Source: Corydoras sp. C115
Taxonomy: Eukaryota > Chordata > Actinopteri > Siluriformes > Callichthyidae
Length of the DNA: 64,000 nt
NCBI GenBank assembly: GCA_019802505.1
Contig: JAFMOC010000727.1
Coordinates: forward strand, 124,501 to 188,500
Direction: 5' to 3'
Part shown: positions 1 through 11,639 of the stretch, piece after piece
Numbering within the stretch: the first letter of the stretch is position 1
Layout of the letters: every line of letters starts with the position of its first letter
Translations under genes and position numbers: made by a program
Notes under the pieces: model-generated
What the model was told of the DNA's origin: nothing
Database searches by the model: none
What the model saw: the letters and a program-made list of their open reading frames with translations, nothing else

Positions 1-320
1 CCATCCATCCATCTTCCGCTTTATCCGGGGGGTCGCGGGGAGTTCCCCATGTCCATCTAGGGGAGAATTTTCGGGTGCTGGGCAGATACACCCAGGACAG
101 GACGCCAATCTATCACTGGGGCACACACACAAACACACTCACACACACACTCTATATGGGCAATTTTGGTGAATTCAATTGACCTTGAATCCATCCATCC
201 ACCTTTTTGGACTGTGGGAGCAAAGCGGAGAACACGGAAGAGACCCACGCGGACACGGGGAGAATCGGGAATCCCTAGTGCTGAGAGGAGAACATGCCAA
301 CCACTAAGCCACCATGCCAC
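1..320 (-). mobile_element. tRNA-derived SINE copy (main family), minus strand
   Basis: Read on the minus strand this is the window's dominant repeat. It has a tRNA-like head (gccaccatgcc at the right end is the reversed head), a body with the gggagaacatg and cacggggagaa motifs, a middle CA-rich stretch, the motif gggcagatacacccaggac, and a tail ending in the ccatccatccatcttccgct complement. The window cuts the tail, so no left target-site duplication can be seen. The B-box region is shortened: about 30 bases around the gattcgaac motif are missing compared with full copies such as 28249-28597. Confidence 0.85.
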
Positions 321-690
321 CCTTAGGCTTTTCCTGTGGTAGGAAACTGGAGAACCCGGACATGGGGAGAACATGCAAACTCCACCCATATTGGGATTCG
401 AACCGGGAATCCCTTGCCCTGAGAGGAGAACATGCTAAAGCACTAACAGGGGGGGGCAATCTATCACTCACTCAACAGACACACTCTATATGGGGCAATT
501 TGGAGAACTCAATTGACCTGATCCATGTTTTTGGACTGTGGGAGGAAACCGGAGAACCCGGAGGAAATCCACGCGGACACGGGGAGGACATGGAAACTCC
601 ACCCAGATTGGGATTCGAACCGGGAATCCCTAGTGCTGAGAGGAGAACATGCCAAACCACTAAGCCACCGTGCTGCCCCAACCTCCATCC
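321..690 (-). mobile_element. Rearranged SINE copies abutting the first, minus strand
   Basis: Two partial copies of the same SINE run together. Positions 330-460 carry the head-side half, with reversed B box gattcgaaccgggaatccc. Positions 453-680 carry a second piece from the CA-rich middle (tctatatggggcaatttgg) through another reversed B box to the head (gccaccgtgctgcc). The join near 450 falls inside the G-run that normally lies in the 3' half, so this looks like recombination between neighbouring copies. Confidence 0.75.
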
Positions 691-711
691 ATATATTATA
701 AAATAATGGAG

Positions 712-752
712 CAGTGAGAGTATTCTACACCTAATAAAGTGACCGGTGAGTC
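712..752. repeat. Fragment resembling a dispersed fish DNA-transposon end
   Basis: The phrase cctaataaagtgaccggtga resembles the terminal part of a common dispersed repeat in fish genomes. Only about 40 bases are recognisable and no partner end was found, so family assignment is from memory and weak. Confidence 0.3.
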
Positions 753-1028
753 ACTCGCTCTATCTCTCTCTCTCTCTCATTCCTGAAAACTCCTCTCTCT
801 GTCATGTCTCTTCTCGGTGGGAGGGTCACTCATGGGGGAGAACTCTCTCTCTCTCTCTCTGGATTCTCGCTGAATCTCTAGAGCTCTCATGCTCAACCCT
901 CTTTCTCTTCTCTCTCTCCTCAAACCTCTCATCTCTCTCTCTATCAAATTAGCATGACAAATTATACATCTCTCTATCTCTCTCTCTCGCTCTTGCTCTC
1001 TCTCTATATATATTTCTCTCTCTCTGTG

Positions 1029-1060
<32 letters not shown>

Positions 1061-1084
1061 GCTCTCTCTCTCTGTGTCTCTCGC

Positions 1085-1137
<53 letters not shown>
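753..1137. repeat. (CT)n microsatellite, interrupted
   Basis: About 385 bases dominated by CT dinucleotides, purest between 1030 and 1134. Interruptions between 780 and 960 include short non-repeat words, which suggests an old tract with a younger pure core. Open frames through it on both strands are Ser/Leu or Arg/Glu low-complexity translations and not genes. Confidence 0.95.
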
Positions 1138-1138
<1 letters not shown>

Positions 1139-1870
1139 CATATGAAGGCATCAGTGTGGAGGTGTAAGTGCCGGATGGATGAGCGAACGGACCATTAGGT
1201 TTCTATTAAGCGCAGACAGTTGGTTGATCTTAAACGACTCATTTAGGTGGATTATTCTAAACCCTGGTGGTGAAAGGTGTCATGAATACATTAATCACAG
1301 AAGAAATTAACTTAATAGCAGCTTTATCGCCCTCTCCTCGTGTAGTATTTGTACCATGTGACCTACACCTCGTCGTCGTTACGGCAGTACCGTCGACCGA
1401 CAATTAGCTGAACGGTGATTAAAATTAACCACCGTTCCCTCCGTCCGGCGACCTGCGGACGGCGTTTCCAAAATAATACCAGATGTCCTCGCGATTTAAC
1501 TAATGAGCTTCAATTAAACGAGTTACGTAATAAGTGGGGTCGTGATTTAGAGATAGAACGACGTTGATATCGCAGTTACGGCAAGGGAATGGGATCGTAA
1601 ATGTGGGCGTGGCCGGGGGTGCGCAATCAGGCTGTGGTTTGAGGTGGTGGGCGTGTCTGCAGATCACTCCGGGCGGGGCGGGGCGGGGCTCGCGTCTGGA
1701 GTTTGAAAATCGTTCGCGTTTGATTAACGCCGATTTTGAAAATTCCCTCATAGGAAATGAACGACCCCAACTTTGCAGAGTGCTCAGGAGTGGGCGGAGC
1801 ATGCGGTCACGCCGCGGTTTCACACGCCCGGTCCGAGTGCCGCCCTCCCCGACTCCACCAAATGTCATTT
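1138..1870. other. Non-repetitive intergenic DNA, no gene seen
   Basis: Mixed-composition sequence with many CpGs and several TAATTA/CAATTA words (for example around 1400-1420 and 1490-1530). No tandem repeat, transposon signature, splice-bounded exon or convincing ORF is visible. It could contain a non-coding element, but nothing in it decides this. Confidence 0.5.
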
Positions 1871-2340
1871 TTCTAGCTTAAAAATTGGCCGAGTTATGAG
1901 AGAGCAAAAATCACCGTAATGCACCGTGAATGGGGAATTTTTGTCTCGGAAAAATTGGGAATATTTCGGGAACGCTTCGTCCGATTGATTTGCTGTTGAC
2001 ATGCAGTGGTCTCGTCGACGACCCGGGCGTGTCCCGCTGAAATCGTGTCGATAAGTCGAAAATGGCGGGCACCTAGTTTTAAAATGCGAGTTCCTTCATA
2101 TTTTTTTGGGTATGAATCCAGCGGGAGGCGCCAGGCGTGACTCTAAACGATCTGCCGCCTTTGTTATGTTTTTATTTCGACGTTGTGTTATTGCTTTATT
2201 CCCATTACAGTAGGCCTGCAACTACAGCAGTTATGGTTGTTTGCCACCCCATGTGGTAAATTAACAATTAGCTTGGCGCTATCATAACACTGAAAATCCC
2301 ATAGGGGCGCTAGCAGAAAGGAGCATTAACATAGCAGCCG
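1871..2340. repeat. Possible old dispersed repeat with cgagttatga motif
   Basis: The segment has the motif ggccgagttatgagag followed by A-rich, CpG-containing sequence and a gggggcgc-like word near 2305. A related phrase, accgagttatgacg, recurs at about 5130, and ccataactcaaaaactg lies near 5206. This suggests two diverged copies of one dispersed family, but no ends or coding domain could be defined. Confidence 0.35.
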
Positions 2341-2397
2341 CAATCAGACCAGCGCCTCCATCCTTACACAACACGGAACGCGGCTATAGAACCGATT

Positions 2398-3420
2398 TAG
2401 GTGAAATTGGATGGATGAACAGGTGGGTGGATGGATAGACGACTGTGTGAACGGTTGGATGAATACATACGGGGATGAGTGAATGAACGAAAAGGGTGGG
2501 TGGAGTAACACGTGGATATGTACTTGAATTGAAGGGTGGGTGGATGGATACATGGGTGGGTTGGTGGTTAGATCCATGGGTGAGTGGTTGGGTGGCTGAT
2601 TGTGTGAATGGGTGGGTTGGTGAATACATGGGTGGGTGGATGGATATGTGGGTGAGTGGTTTGATGGGTGGATGGATACATACATGGATGGGTGGACGTA
2701 AGGATACATGGGTGGATGATTGTGTGAATGGGTTGGTGGGTGGTTGGTTGGATGGATGGATGAATGGGTGAGTGGATGGATACATACATGGGTGGGTGGA
2801 TGTATGGATACATGGCTGGGTGATTGGGTGGATGATTGTGTGAATGGGTGGGTTGGTGGATACATACATGGGTGGGTGGATGGGTGGGTGGGTGGATGTA
2901 TGGATGGATGAATAGGTGGGTGGATGGATACATACATGGTGGGTGGATGTATGGATACATGGGTGGATGATTGTGTGAATGGGTGGGTTGGTGGATACAT
3001 GGGTGAGAGGTTTGATGGGTGGATGGATATATACATGGATGGGTGGATGGATGGACACATGGGTGGGTGATTGGGTGAACGTGTGGATGGATGGACACAT
3101 GGGTGGGTGATTGGGTGAACGTGTGGATGGATGGACACATGGGTGGGTGATTGGGTGGGTGGTTGGGTGAATGTGTGGATGGATGGACACATGGGTGGGT
3201 GGATGTATGGATACATGGGTGGGTGATTGGGTTTGTGGTTGGGTGAATGTGTGGGTGGATGGATACATGGTTGGATGAATAAACATAGGGGTGGATGAAT
3301 ACTTGGTGAGCCTGTACGTGAATTAAAGGGTGGATGGAAGCATGAATGAATGATGTGTGGGTGGATGGATGGATCCAGTGGGCAGGTGGGTGGATGCTTG
3401 CACGAGTGACCAAACAGTCT
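2398..3420. repeat. GGAT/GGGT minisatellite, about 1 kb
   Basis: Imperfect array built from four-base words (tgga, tggg) grouped into longer units such as ggatacatgggtgggtgga and gattgggtgaacgtgtgg. Local units of roughly 50 to 60 bases repeat almost exactly at 3050-3180. Several long open frames on the minus strand translate to His/Pro/Thr/Ser-rich repeats (HPPTHPS-like) and arise from the repeat itself. There is no signal peptide, domain or conserved start. Confidence 0.95.
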
Positions 3421-4019
3421 GATGGACCACTTAACGGTCTGCTGGATGAATGATCTCCACAGCCTTAACTCCACCCTTCAAACTCTTTGTAGTGGATCTG
3501 ACCTCCACTGTGAACGTTGGCAGAACATTGTAATAAGTCCTAGACCTGCGACCCATGTGACCGTCTGACCTCACAAACACGGCGTTTATTAAAATCCTCA
3601 AAGGGAAGGTCATCAAAGATGAAAGGGGGGTGTATCTCGGTTGGAGGCTCAGACTGAGGCGCCCGGGTTCCTCTCCGGTTCCTCTCCGGTTCCTCTCAGG
3701 CTCTTCCGTTCTCTTTTTACAGTTTTAAAACTTTCCTCTCTCAGGATTGATGGTTGCTCCACCGTGAGCCGGTGGGCTTTATAAATATAGTCAACTCCAC
3801 CAAACTACAAAGCAGAATAGAGCCGCGGCTCAAACACCGTCCCGGCGCTCGGCTCCGCCCCTTTAAACCCAATAAACCGCGTTCTAAAGCTTCACCAGAA
3901 CGACGTTCGTTATCCGCAAAATGAAAGCAGCCTTTCAGATGTTTACGCCATAACGAAGACGTCGCCGAACCACAACCCGCTTCAAACGCTTCAAACGCTT
4001 CCGTTTCCATTTCCTGAGG
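3421..4019. other. Intergenic DNA without a recognisable gene
   Basis: Single-copy looking sequence. A short tandem of ctccggttcct (about 3668-3698) and an ataaatata word at 3781 are the only notable features. No ORF with plausible coding structure is present. Confidence 0.45.
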
Positions 4020-4804
4020 GAACCTACAGAGAGGCGGCACGGTGGCTTAGTGGTTTGGCATGTTCTCCTATGATGATTTTTGTCATTCATTCATTTATTC
4101 ATTATTCATTCTTTATCTCCCGCTTTATCCTCTATTAGGGTCGAGCGGGGGGGGGGGTTTCCCCATGCCCATGCCCATGCCCATCCAGGGGAGAACGTTT
4201 CGGGCGCTGGGCAGATACACTCAGGACAGAACGCCAGTCTATCACTGGACACACACTCAATCACACAGACAGACTCTTTATGGGGGGGGGTTCCCCCATG
4301 CCCACGCTCATCCAGTGGAGAACGTTTCGGGTAACGGGACAGGACCCCGATCTATGACCGGACACGCCATCACTCTCACACTGACTATATAGGGGCAATT
4401 TAGAGCATTCAATTTGAACCTTGAATCCGTGGACGGCACGGGGATTTATTGGTTTGGCATGTTCTCCTCTCAGCGCTGGGGATTCCCGGTTCGAATCCCC
4501 ATCTGGGTGGAGTCTTCATATCCTCCCCGTGTCCGCGTGGGTTTCCTCCGGGTTCTCCGGTTTCCTCCCACAGTCGACAAACATGGATCAAGTCAATTGA
4601 GTTCTCCAATTTGCCCCATATAGTGTGTGTGTGTGTGTGTGTGTGAGTGAGTGTGTGCCCAGCGATGGATTGGCGTCCTGTCCTGGTGTATCTGCCCAGT
4701 GCCCGAAACGTTCTCCCCTGGATGGGCATGGGGAACACCCCCCCCCCCGCGACCCTAATAGAGGATAAAGCGGAAGATAATGAATGAATGAATGAACCTA
4801 CAGA
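4020..4804 (+). mobile_element. Nested SINE compound flanked by an 11-bp TSD
   Basis: The 11-base word gaacctacaga occurs at 4020-4030 and again at 4794-4804, bracketing the whole compound. Inside, a plus-strand SINE head (ggcggcacggtggcttagtg, from 4032) is interrupted after about 40 bases by minus-strand SINE pieces (4085-4430). A plus-strand copy then follows from about 4435 to the (gaat)n tail at 4793. The outer duplication is the mark of LINE-mediated insertion of one SINE; the inner reversed pieces were probably added later. A CA/GT tract sits in the middle of the plus copy (4625-4646). Confidence 0.8.
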
Positions 4805-5639
4805 AAAACACTGGAAACGCCCATGAGGGGGCAGTAACAGTTGCCCTGATGCCCCAGAGCTTCGATGCAGCTGAAATATAGAGCAGACTCTGCTGATGAC
4901 ATCACGTGACCACGCCCCCTAATCCTGATTGGACGTTAGGTGTGTGGGTCAGAGGAATCCCCCTCCTTGTCTCCACTTAATCAGTCTATTTCCACACTCC
5001 AAACAAACGCTCATCACTCGAAAAATCTTTCAGGTATCACGCCAACCAAGACATCGTTAGAACGTAGACCCTTTGGGGAACGTTTCGGCGTAAAATAATA
5101 ACTCGCGAGTGAAACACGACCGAGTTATGACGATTCGAACCCGAGGAAAAAAGGTGCCAAAAAATAACTAAACACATTTCAGTCACTCATGCCAAACAAA
5201 AAGCCCCATAACTCAAAAACTGAAACTGCGATCGTCATGACGCCTTCGTCACGTTAGAAAGGACGAAAAGCCCTACGATTTAAACCTAAAATAGCATTTC
5301 AAGGTGAAAGTATCAGGATTTTACAGCAGGTTTGTTCAGAGGAAACCGACGTCGCGGACTCCGGATTCTCCAATGCAAACCAATGGAGTGAAATTTAAAG
5401 AGTAAATTTGCGATCCGTCTGTAAACTTGGCCTTCTGTAGACATTAACCCTGCGTCCAAGACTTTGGAGTCTCGTGTCTGTCGCCCGAAAAGTGCCCAAG
5501 TTACGGCAGTTAGAACATCGACCCCCCCCCCCCATTCATTTCCTATGGGGATTTTAAAAAATTTGCACTTCAATTTATTAAAAACTAAACATCACCAACT
5601 CCACGACGGAGTCCGTACTGTGATCCGCAGAAATGTGGT
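4805..5639. other. Intergenic DNA, possible remnant of an old dispersed repeat
   Basis: No gene is seen. Positions 5040-5300 share the cgagttatga-type phrase with the block at 1871-2340. A C-run lies at 5521-5532. The sequence is otherwise mixed, with frequent CpGs. Confidence 0.4.
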
Positions 5640-5644
5640 GTCTC

Positions 5645-5690
5645 AAGACTAATATAGACAGAAGTATTCGGACGCCCACCTACGCTCTAC
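5645..5690. repeat. Tc1-like terminal fragment
   Basis: The phrase tatagacagaagtattcgga resembles the end motif of fish Tc1-type and related non-autonomous elements (tatagacaaaagtattggga in my recollection). The downstream body is not recognisable as transposase. Confidence 0.4.
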
Positions 5691-6034
5691 ACCTACGACA
5701 TTCCGCGGTTCCGCGAGGGCTGTTTGCCAGACGTTTGCCGTGTGGAGGGTTTCTATCCGTTAATGAGCGAACGAGACGAGCACCTGTGTCGGTCAGACAC
5801 CGATGTTGGGATGCCTCACGGCGATTAGTCTCCTTGGACGTTTTAAGTCTTTCTTGCAGGGCAACCGTTTCCTGAATGTAACGCCCGTTATCCGGCGACC
5901 GATACGTCTGTATAGTGTTAACACTTTAATTGCGTTCTGTACAGACTTGGGTTTGCTGTTATTATCCCTCGATTGGGTTAAACGCTCTCTCTCGCTCTCG
6001 CGCCCGCCCGCTCTCTCTTCTGCTGCACCTCATT

Positions 6035-6480
6035 CCAGCTTCCAGACGAGACAAATTAGTGGTAATTGAAATCCTGCCCATTTTTGTCTCAAAGTCAGCA
6101 AACACTCTTAATGGGGGATGATGCGCACTCTATTTCTCCTGATGTTGCTAATTGGGATGAACGAATTTCAATGGCTCATTTCTTTCTCTCTCTCTCTCTC
6201 GCGCTCTCTCGCGCTCTCGTTTTATTTCCACTCCTCCGCCTGCTTCACACTCGGTGTAATGGCGCCCCGGCTCATTGGTGGCCCAGATGTTTTTATTTTT
6301 TTACATTTTTTTTATGTTATCCCGTTTCAGTCGTTTTTGTTTTAGGGTAATGGAATATGACGAGTCGGCACGGCGTGGACGCGCAAATGTTTGCCGTCGT
6401 TTTTTTTTATTTTTCATTTTCCGTGACGAGCCGAGACAACTGTGACCGCGCCGATAAGTCAACAACGTTCCTGCACGTTA
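6035..6480. promoter_or_regulatory. Candidate conserved non-coding element
   Basis: A non-repetitive block rich in homeodomain-like words: acaaattagtggtaattgaa at about 6050, gctaattgggatgaac near 6148, and a CT tract in the middle. It lacks coding potential and transposon motifs. The sequence style (mixed AT motifs, no simple decay pattern) resembles vertebrate developmental enhancers, but conservation cannot be tested here. Confidence 0.3.
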
Positions 6481-6499
6481 CGAAGTTTTCCCTCAACGT

Positions 6500-7145
6500 T
6501 CACCTTGGTTTCCTTCGTTTGCATTGGGCTTCAAAGGGTTCCTGATGTTCTGAGGTCTGCGGTAAGGCTTCTGGAGGATTTAGGACCATGGAACATCAGA
6601 ACTGTCCCTTTGTCCCTTTGTCTTAGAACCTGAGAGCCAAGAGCGTTGACTGGATTCTACTGTTCACGTTGGTTTCTTTGGTTTGCATTGGGCTTCAAAG
6701 GGTTCCTGATGTTCTGAGGTCTGCGGTAAAGCTTCTGGAGGATTTAGGACCATGGACTTTCAGAACTGTCCAGTCCCTTTGTCTTAGAACTGGAGAGCCC
6801 AGAGCGTTGACTGGATTCTACTGTTCACGTTGGTTTCTTTGGTTTGCATTGGGCTTCAAAGGGTTCCTGATGTTCTGAGGTCTGCGGTAAGGCTTCTGGA
6901 GGAATTAGGACCGTGGAACTTCAGATCTGTCCAGTCCCTTTGTCTTAGAACTGGAGAGCCCAGAGCGTTGACTGGATTCTGCTGTTCATCTTGTTTTCTA
7001 TCGTTTGCATTGGGCTTCAAAGGGTTCCTGATGTTCTGAGGTCTGCGGTAAGGCTTCTGGAGGAATTAGGACCGTGGAACTTCAGAAGTGTCCAGTCCCT
7101 TTGTCTTAGAACTGGAGAGCCCAGAGCGTTGACTGGATTCTCCGT
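6500..7145. repeat. 161-bp tandem repeat, four copies
   Basis: Four head-to-tail copies begin near 6503, 6664, 6825 and 6986, a constant step of 161 bases. Each carries tgcattgggcttcaaagggt followed by tgatgttctgaggtctgcgg. Copies differ by scattered substitutions only; the first lacks some agreement at its 3' end. Because 161 is not a multiple of three, the short ORFs are shadows of the repeat. Confidence 0.95.
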
Positions 7146-7394
7146 TGGGTTTCATAGTTCTTGGGTGCTCTTTAGAGTTCCTGATGACATGAAAGCCTTG
7201 TATCCCAACCATGACCTTATAAAGGTTCTTCTGAACCGTTCTTCTGAACGGTCTGAAGGTTCCACCGACACACTCCAAAATCCTTCTACTGCAGTGCACA
7301 AAGCAGGAGCCACTGTCACGGTTGGGTGTGTTTGGTGTGGAAGAACCTTACTGACCCCACCCCCACCCCCACCCCCACGCGATGATGTGATCTA
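7146..7394. other. Unique DNA with a small hairpin
   Basis: Contains a seven-base-pair inverted repeat, accgttc-ttct-gaacggt, near 7235 and a (cccaccc)-type tract at 7360-7377. No other feature is seen. Confidence 0.4.
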
Positions 7395-7905
7395 GGTTCC
7401 CTCATCCATCATTGGTCTCTGACCTCATAAAGGCACATTGGGCTTGATGGTCTGAAGTTCCCCACAGAACACCGTCCACTTCCGCCGCGGTGGCAATTAA
7501 TCTGCACCACTGATATATCGGACCTGTACCAGACTCCAGCTGTGATCGCATCACCTAGAACCGCCGTTCCACCCCCGGTCCGCGTTTCCGTGGAGATCCT
7601 GCTGTGTGTGTGTGTGTGTGATCCAGTGATGGTTGGATTACGGGAGCGTTCTAGACGTACCTGGGGGTGGGGGTGCCGCGGCTGCTCATTTGACGTAAAA
7701 AAGGCCCTAATTTGGGGGGTGATTGATGGTTTAATATTGCTGCCTGGAACCTCACTGCCCCCACCCACCCAGTAAAGCTGCAGGCAGGCACGACGCGGCG
7801 GCGCGGCGCATGTGTGCGCTGTCACTATCTATTTTATTGTAAAAGAAAAACTAGTGGAGGATATTAAACCGAGTCCCCATGTGTGAGCGTTTACCGAGGC
7901 CGGAT
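7395..7905. promoter_or_regulatory. Candidate conserved non-coding element
   Basis: Single-copy block with gtggcaattaatctgcacca near 7490, ggtgattgatggtttaatat near 7718 and gctgtcactatctattttat near 7820. These AT-rich words sit in a CpG-rich background and have no coding or repeat signature. Call is by pattern only. Confidence 0.3.
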
Positions 7906-7915
7906 AACGCCGCCG

Positions 7916-7971
7916 TGGCTCGGCCCCGCGCTCGGCCCCGCGCTCTGCCCGGCGCTCGGCCCCGCGCTCGG
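7916..7971. repeat. 12-bp GC-rich minisatellite
   Basis: About four and a half copies of a 12-base unit, ctcggccccgcg, with small variation (one copy reads ctctgcccggcg). Reading through gives a Gly-Pro-Ala-Leu repeat, which is a consequence of the 12-base period. Confidence 0.85.
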
Positions 7972-8104
7972 GGATGTTCAGCTTCATAACGGTGCGCTGA
8001 TCACCTTCCCAAAAATACTGACCAAATCTAAAAAAAACAAAAAAAAATCCACACAGACGAGAGGGAACCCTGAAACGTTAGCGTTTGGTAAGAATCATTC
8101 AAAT

Positions 8105-8260
8105 TTCAATTCAAGAAAATTTTATTATCATTAATATCACATTGTTACATGAGAGAGGAACAAAATTATGGGTCACGGACCCCCATTACCCCGTTATTTA
8201 AATATCTAAAATTTTGAAGAAGAAATGAGAATTACACATATCGCTATGTGAAATATAATA
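8105..8260. repeat. Dispersed repeat, copy without SINE
   Basis: Shares the phrases attaatatcacat and gggtcacggacccccattac, followed by ccccgttattta, with the block that surrounds the SINE at 28249-28597. This copy has no SINE at the equivalent position, so it acts as a related empty site. The family is unidentified. Confidence 0.75.
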
Positions 8261-8329
8261 TAGTATACCACTATGAATATATAATATTTAACTATTATTA
8301 AATATTATTATTATTAAATAATTAAATTG

Positions 8330-8635
8330 GGCGGGTTTCCCCTTGCCCATCCAGGGGAGAACGTCTCGGGCGCTGGGCAGATACACCCAGGACAGGGCGC
8401 CAATCCATCGCTGGACACACACTCACTCACACAGACACACTCTATATGGGGCAATTTTTGAAAACTCAATTGACTCGATCCATGTTTTTGGACTGTGGCA
8501 GGAAACCAGAGAACCCGGAGGAAACCCACACGGACATGGGGAGAACATGGAAACTCCACCCAGATGGGGATTCGAACCGGGAATCCCTAGAACTGAGAGG
8601 AGAACATGCTAAACCACTATGCCACCGTGCCGCCA
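8330..8635 (-). mobile_element. SINE copy, minus strand, tail truncated
   Basis: Runs from gggtttccccttgcccatcc through the CA-rich middle and reversed B box (gattcgaaccgggaatccc, 8569-8587) to the head complement gccaccgtgccgcc at 8621-8634. The usual ataaagcgg and (gaat)n tail is absent on the left, replaced by AT-rich sequence. Confidence 0.9.
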
Positions 8636-8734
8636 ACTATAAATATAATATATAAATATATGTATATACAGTATATAAAAATAAATTTAAGAATATATAT
8701 ATATATATACACTAAATTTAAGCGGTAACACTAT

Positions 8735-10019
8735 ATACACAAAAGTATTGGGTATTGACTCGGTTCTGGGATTTGCGACGGGGTCAGGCACTGATGTTCC
8801 GTGAGAGGACCTGGAGCAGAACCTCAAAGGTGGTAAATAAATGTCCATGCGTATTAAACCCAAAGCACCCCTTAAGGGTCTATTAGGATTGCAGGGAGGG
8901 TTCTCGGTGTGTATTCAGGGAGAGGACATGTTTCTATAGGCGTTTCAAAGTGGCCTTCCCCAAACTGTTTGGACGCACAAAATTGTCCATAGTACATGAC
9001 GAGGTGCATGGTTCTATACTCCGGTTGTTAGCCACCTAAACTCAGTGCATAAGAGGGCTGTCCATCTCCATGTGCTATAAATCTAAAGCACCCCTTATGG
9101 GTCTGTTAGGATTGCAGGGAGGGTTCTCCATGCCTGTTCAGGGGGGGAGAACATGTCGGGCGCTGGGCAGATAGACCCAGGACGGGGCGCTGATACATCA
9201 CTGGACACACACACTATTGTTTCAGAAGAGCGTTTGTGAGGTCAGACACTGATGTTAGGTGAGGGGTGTCTTTATGGGTGTTAATCTGTGTAACAAAGCG
9301 GCCTTCCCCAAACTGTTTGGATGGACATTGTGACTAGATACACTAGATATACTCCGGTGGTTAACCCCTTATGGGTTAACCATGTGCATTAAATCTAAAG
9401 CGCATGGGTCTATTAGGATTGATAAACATGTTGGGCTCTGGGCAGATACACCCAGGACGGGACGCTGATCCATCGCTGGACACACACACACTTTTTTGTT
9501 TCAGAAGAGCATTCCGACACTGATTCCCGGCCTTCCCCAAACTGTTTGGATGGAAATTGTGACTAGATACATGGTTTTATACACCTGTGCTTAACCACCT
9601 AAACTCCACGTCTCCATGCGCATTAAATCTAAAGCACCCCTTAAGGTTCTACCAGGATTGATAAATGTGCCGGGCACTGGGCAGCTACACCCAGGACGGG
9701 GCATCACTGGACACACACACACACACACTATTGTTTCAGAAGAGCGTTTGTGAGGTCAGACACTGAAGTTAGGTGAGGGGTGTCTTTATGGGTGTTAATC
9801 TGTGTAACAAAGCGGCCTTCCCCAAACTGTTTGGATGGACACAATTGTTACTAGGTGCATGGTTCTATATTCCGGTGGTTAACCACCTGAACTCAATGCA
9901 TAAGAGGGCTGTCCATCTCCATGTGCGTTAAATCTAAAGCACCCCTTAAGGGTCTATTAGGATTGATGAATGTGCCAGGCACTGGGCAGATACACCCAGG
10001 ACGGGGTGCATCACTGGAT

Positions 10020-10057
<38 letters not shown>

Positions 10058-10320
10058 TATTGTTTCAGAACATTTGTGAGGTCAGACACTGATGTTGGGT
10101 GAGGGGTGTCTTTATGGGTGTAATTTGCACCTGTGGTTAACCACCTAAACTCCACATCTCCATGCACATTAAATCTAAAGCACCCCTTAAGGGTCTATTA
10201 GGATTGATAAACATGTCGAGCGCTGGGCAGATACACCCAGGACAGGGCGCTGATCCATCGCTGGACACACACACACACACACACACACACCCAGTCTGTG
10301 CTGTTTTAAGCAGCAGGCTT
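8735..10320. repeat. Composite tandem repeat of Tc1-like and SINE-like pieces
   Basis: A diverged array whose marker ctaaagcaccccttaagggt (or variant) recurs near 8860, 9080, 9394, 9626, 9932 and 10172, giving steps of about 220 to 315 bases. Within each unit one part matches the SINE middle (cgctgggcagatacacccag plus a CA tract). Another part resembles a Tc1-type element (gaggtcagacactgatgtt, and ccttccccaaactgtttgga). Unit length varies by deletion of the Tc1-like part. The phrase acacaaaagtattggg at the left edge is also Tc1-like. Confidence 0.8.
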
Positions 10321-10985
10321 TATTTTCGGTCCGTGTTGAATGAAGGGCTCTTTGCGTTTTTGTTGCTGCTACTTCATCTTGCGCCGTGCGCTCTGACAGC
10401 GCCCCCCTCCTCTCTGAAAGCGGCCGTTGTGCTTTTTCGTGAGCACATCTGTTTCAGAGTTGCAATTCAGGCCTTTTTTTTTCTTTTTATTATTATTTTT
10501 TTTTCCCTTTATGAAACTCCGATTGCAGCCTGTGAAAGCGATCTCCACCTTTCAGTGTGTACTTTTTAATCCAGCACTGAAATCCAAATCGACTGCCTTT
10601 GATGAAAGGTCACTACAGCTGTATTATTCTCTGTTTTACCTCTTCAGCACTTTTTTCCAGACCTCGGCTCTTTTTTTTTTTTTTTTTTTTTTCTCTCCCT
10701 CTTCTGTTGAATTTACTCATGTCTTCCGTGCCCCCGTACTTTCACCTTACATCACCTCCGGTCCCACCGTTCGGCGCTTAAAGCCGACTAAATCCTTTAA
10801 ACCCTTCTTTATGGACTTATTTTAAAACTCGCAGACCTTTTTTTTTTTTTTTTTTTTTTTGAGGACGGAGGAGCTTTCTAGAGTTTTCACTGCTGCAGCG
10901 TCTCGCCGTCTCCTGACTTCAGGACAGAACTGTGGAAATTAAAACGAACCATAAAAGATTCATAAAGGTTTTTTATTCTGCCATC
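10321..10985. promoter_or_regulatory. Candidate non-coding element with poly-T tracts
   Basis: Non-repeat sequence containing gtttcagagttgcaattcag (about 10450) and tgatgaaaggtcactacagc (about 10598), interrupted by long T runs at 10671-10692 and 10839-10860. The block has no coding potential: open frames run into the T tracts as poly-Phe. Enhancer identity is only a guess from sequence style. Confidence 0.25.
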
Positions 10986-10989
10986 TGAT

Positions 10990-11630
10990 CCAGGTTCGAA
11001 TCCCGATCTGGCTGGAGTTTGCATGTTCTCCCCGTCTCCTCCAGGTTCTTCCTCCCAATGTCCAAAAATATGGATTCAAGGTAAATTCATCCATCCATTA
11101 TCTTCTGCTTTTATCCTCTATTAGGGTCACAGGTGGGGGGGGGCGGGTTTCTTCATGCCCATCCAGGGGAGAATGTCTTGGGCACTGGGCAGACACACCC
11201 AGGACAGGGGGGCAATCTATTGCTGGGCATAGAAACACTCTCTATATGGGGCAATTTGGAGAACTCAATGGACTTGATCCATGTTTTTTGGACTGGGGGA
11301 GGAAACCAGAGAACCTGGAAGAAACCCACGCGGACACGGGGAGGACATGCAAACTCCACCCAAATAGGCATTCGAACCGTGAATCCCCAGCGCTGAGAGG
11401 AGAACATGCCAACCACTAAACCAACGTGCCGTTCAAATTGAATGCTCTAAATTTAAATTGCCCCTATATAGTTAGTGTGACAATGATGGCGTGTCTGGTC
11501 ATAGATTGGGGTCCTGTACCGTCACCCGAAACGTTCTCCACTGGATGAGCGGGGGGACATCCCCCCCCCCTTCACCTCAATCATGACCCAACTAATTAAG
11601 TGGATTAAATAGAACATAATGAATGAATGA
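10990..11630. mobile_element. Nested SINEs: plus copy interrupted by a minus copy
   Basis: A plus-strand copy begins with B box caggttcgaatcccgatctg (10991) and stops at the ggattcaaggtaaattc phrase. A minus-strand copy, tail to head, fills 11089-11435, ending gccgttc. The plus-strand 3' half resumes at about 11431 (aaattgcccctatatag) and runs to the (gaat)n tail at 11630. This is the pattern expected when one SINE inserts into another. Confidence 0.8.
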
Positions 11631-11639
11631 CAAAAAATC

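Noticed and set aside
2344..3474. 376-codon minus-strand frame rich in His/Pro/Ser/Thr
   Set aside because: It lies wholly in the GGAT-type minisatellite. Overlapping frames give the same kind of repeat, and no signal peptide or conserved domain exists.
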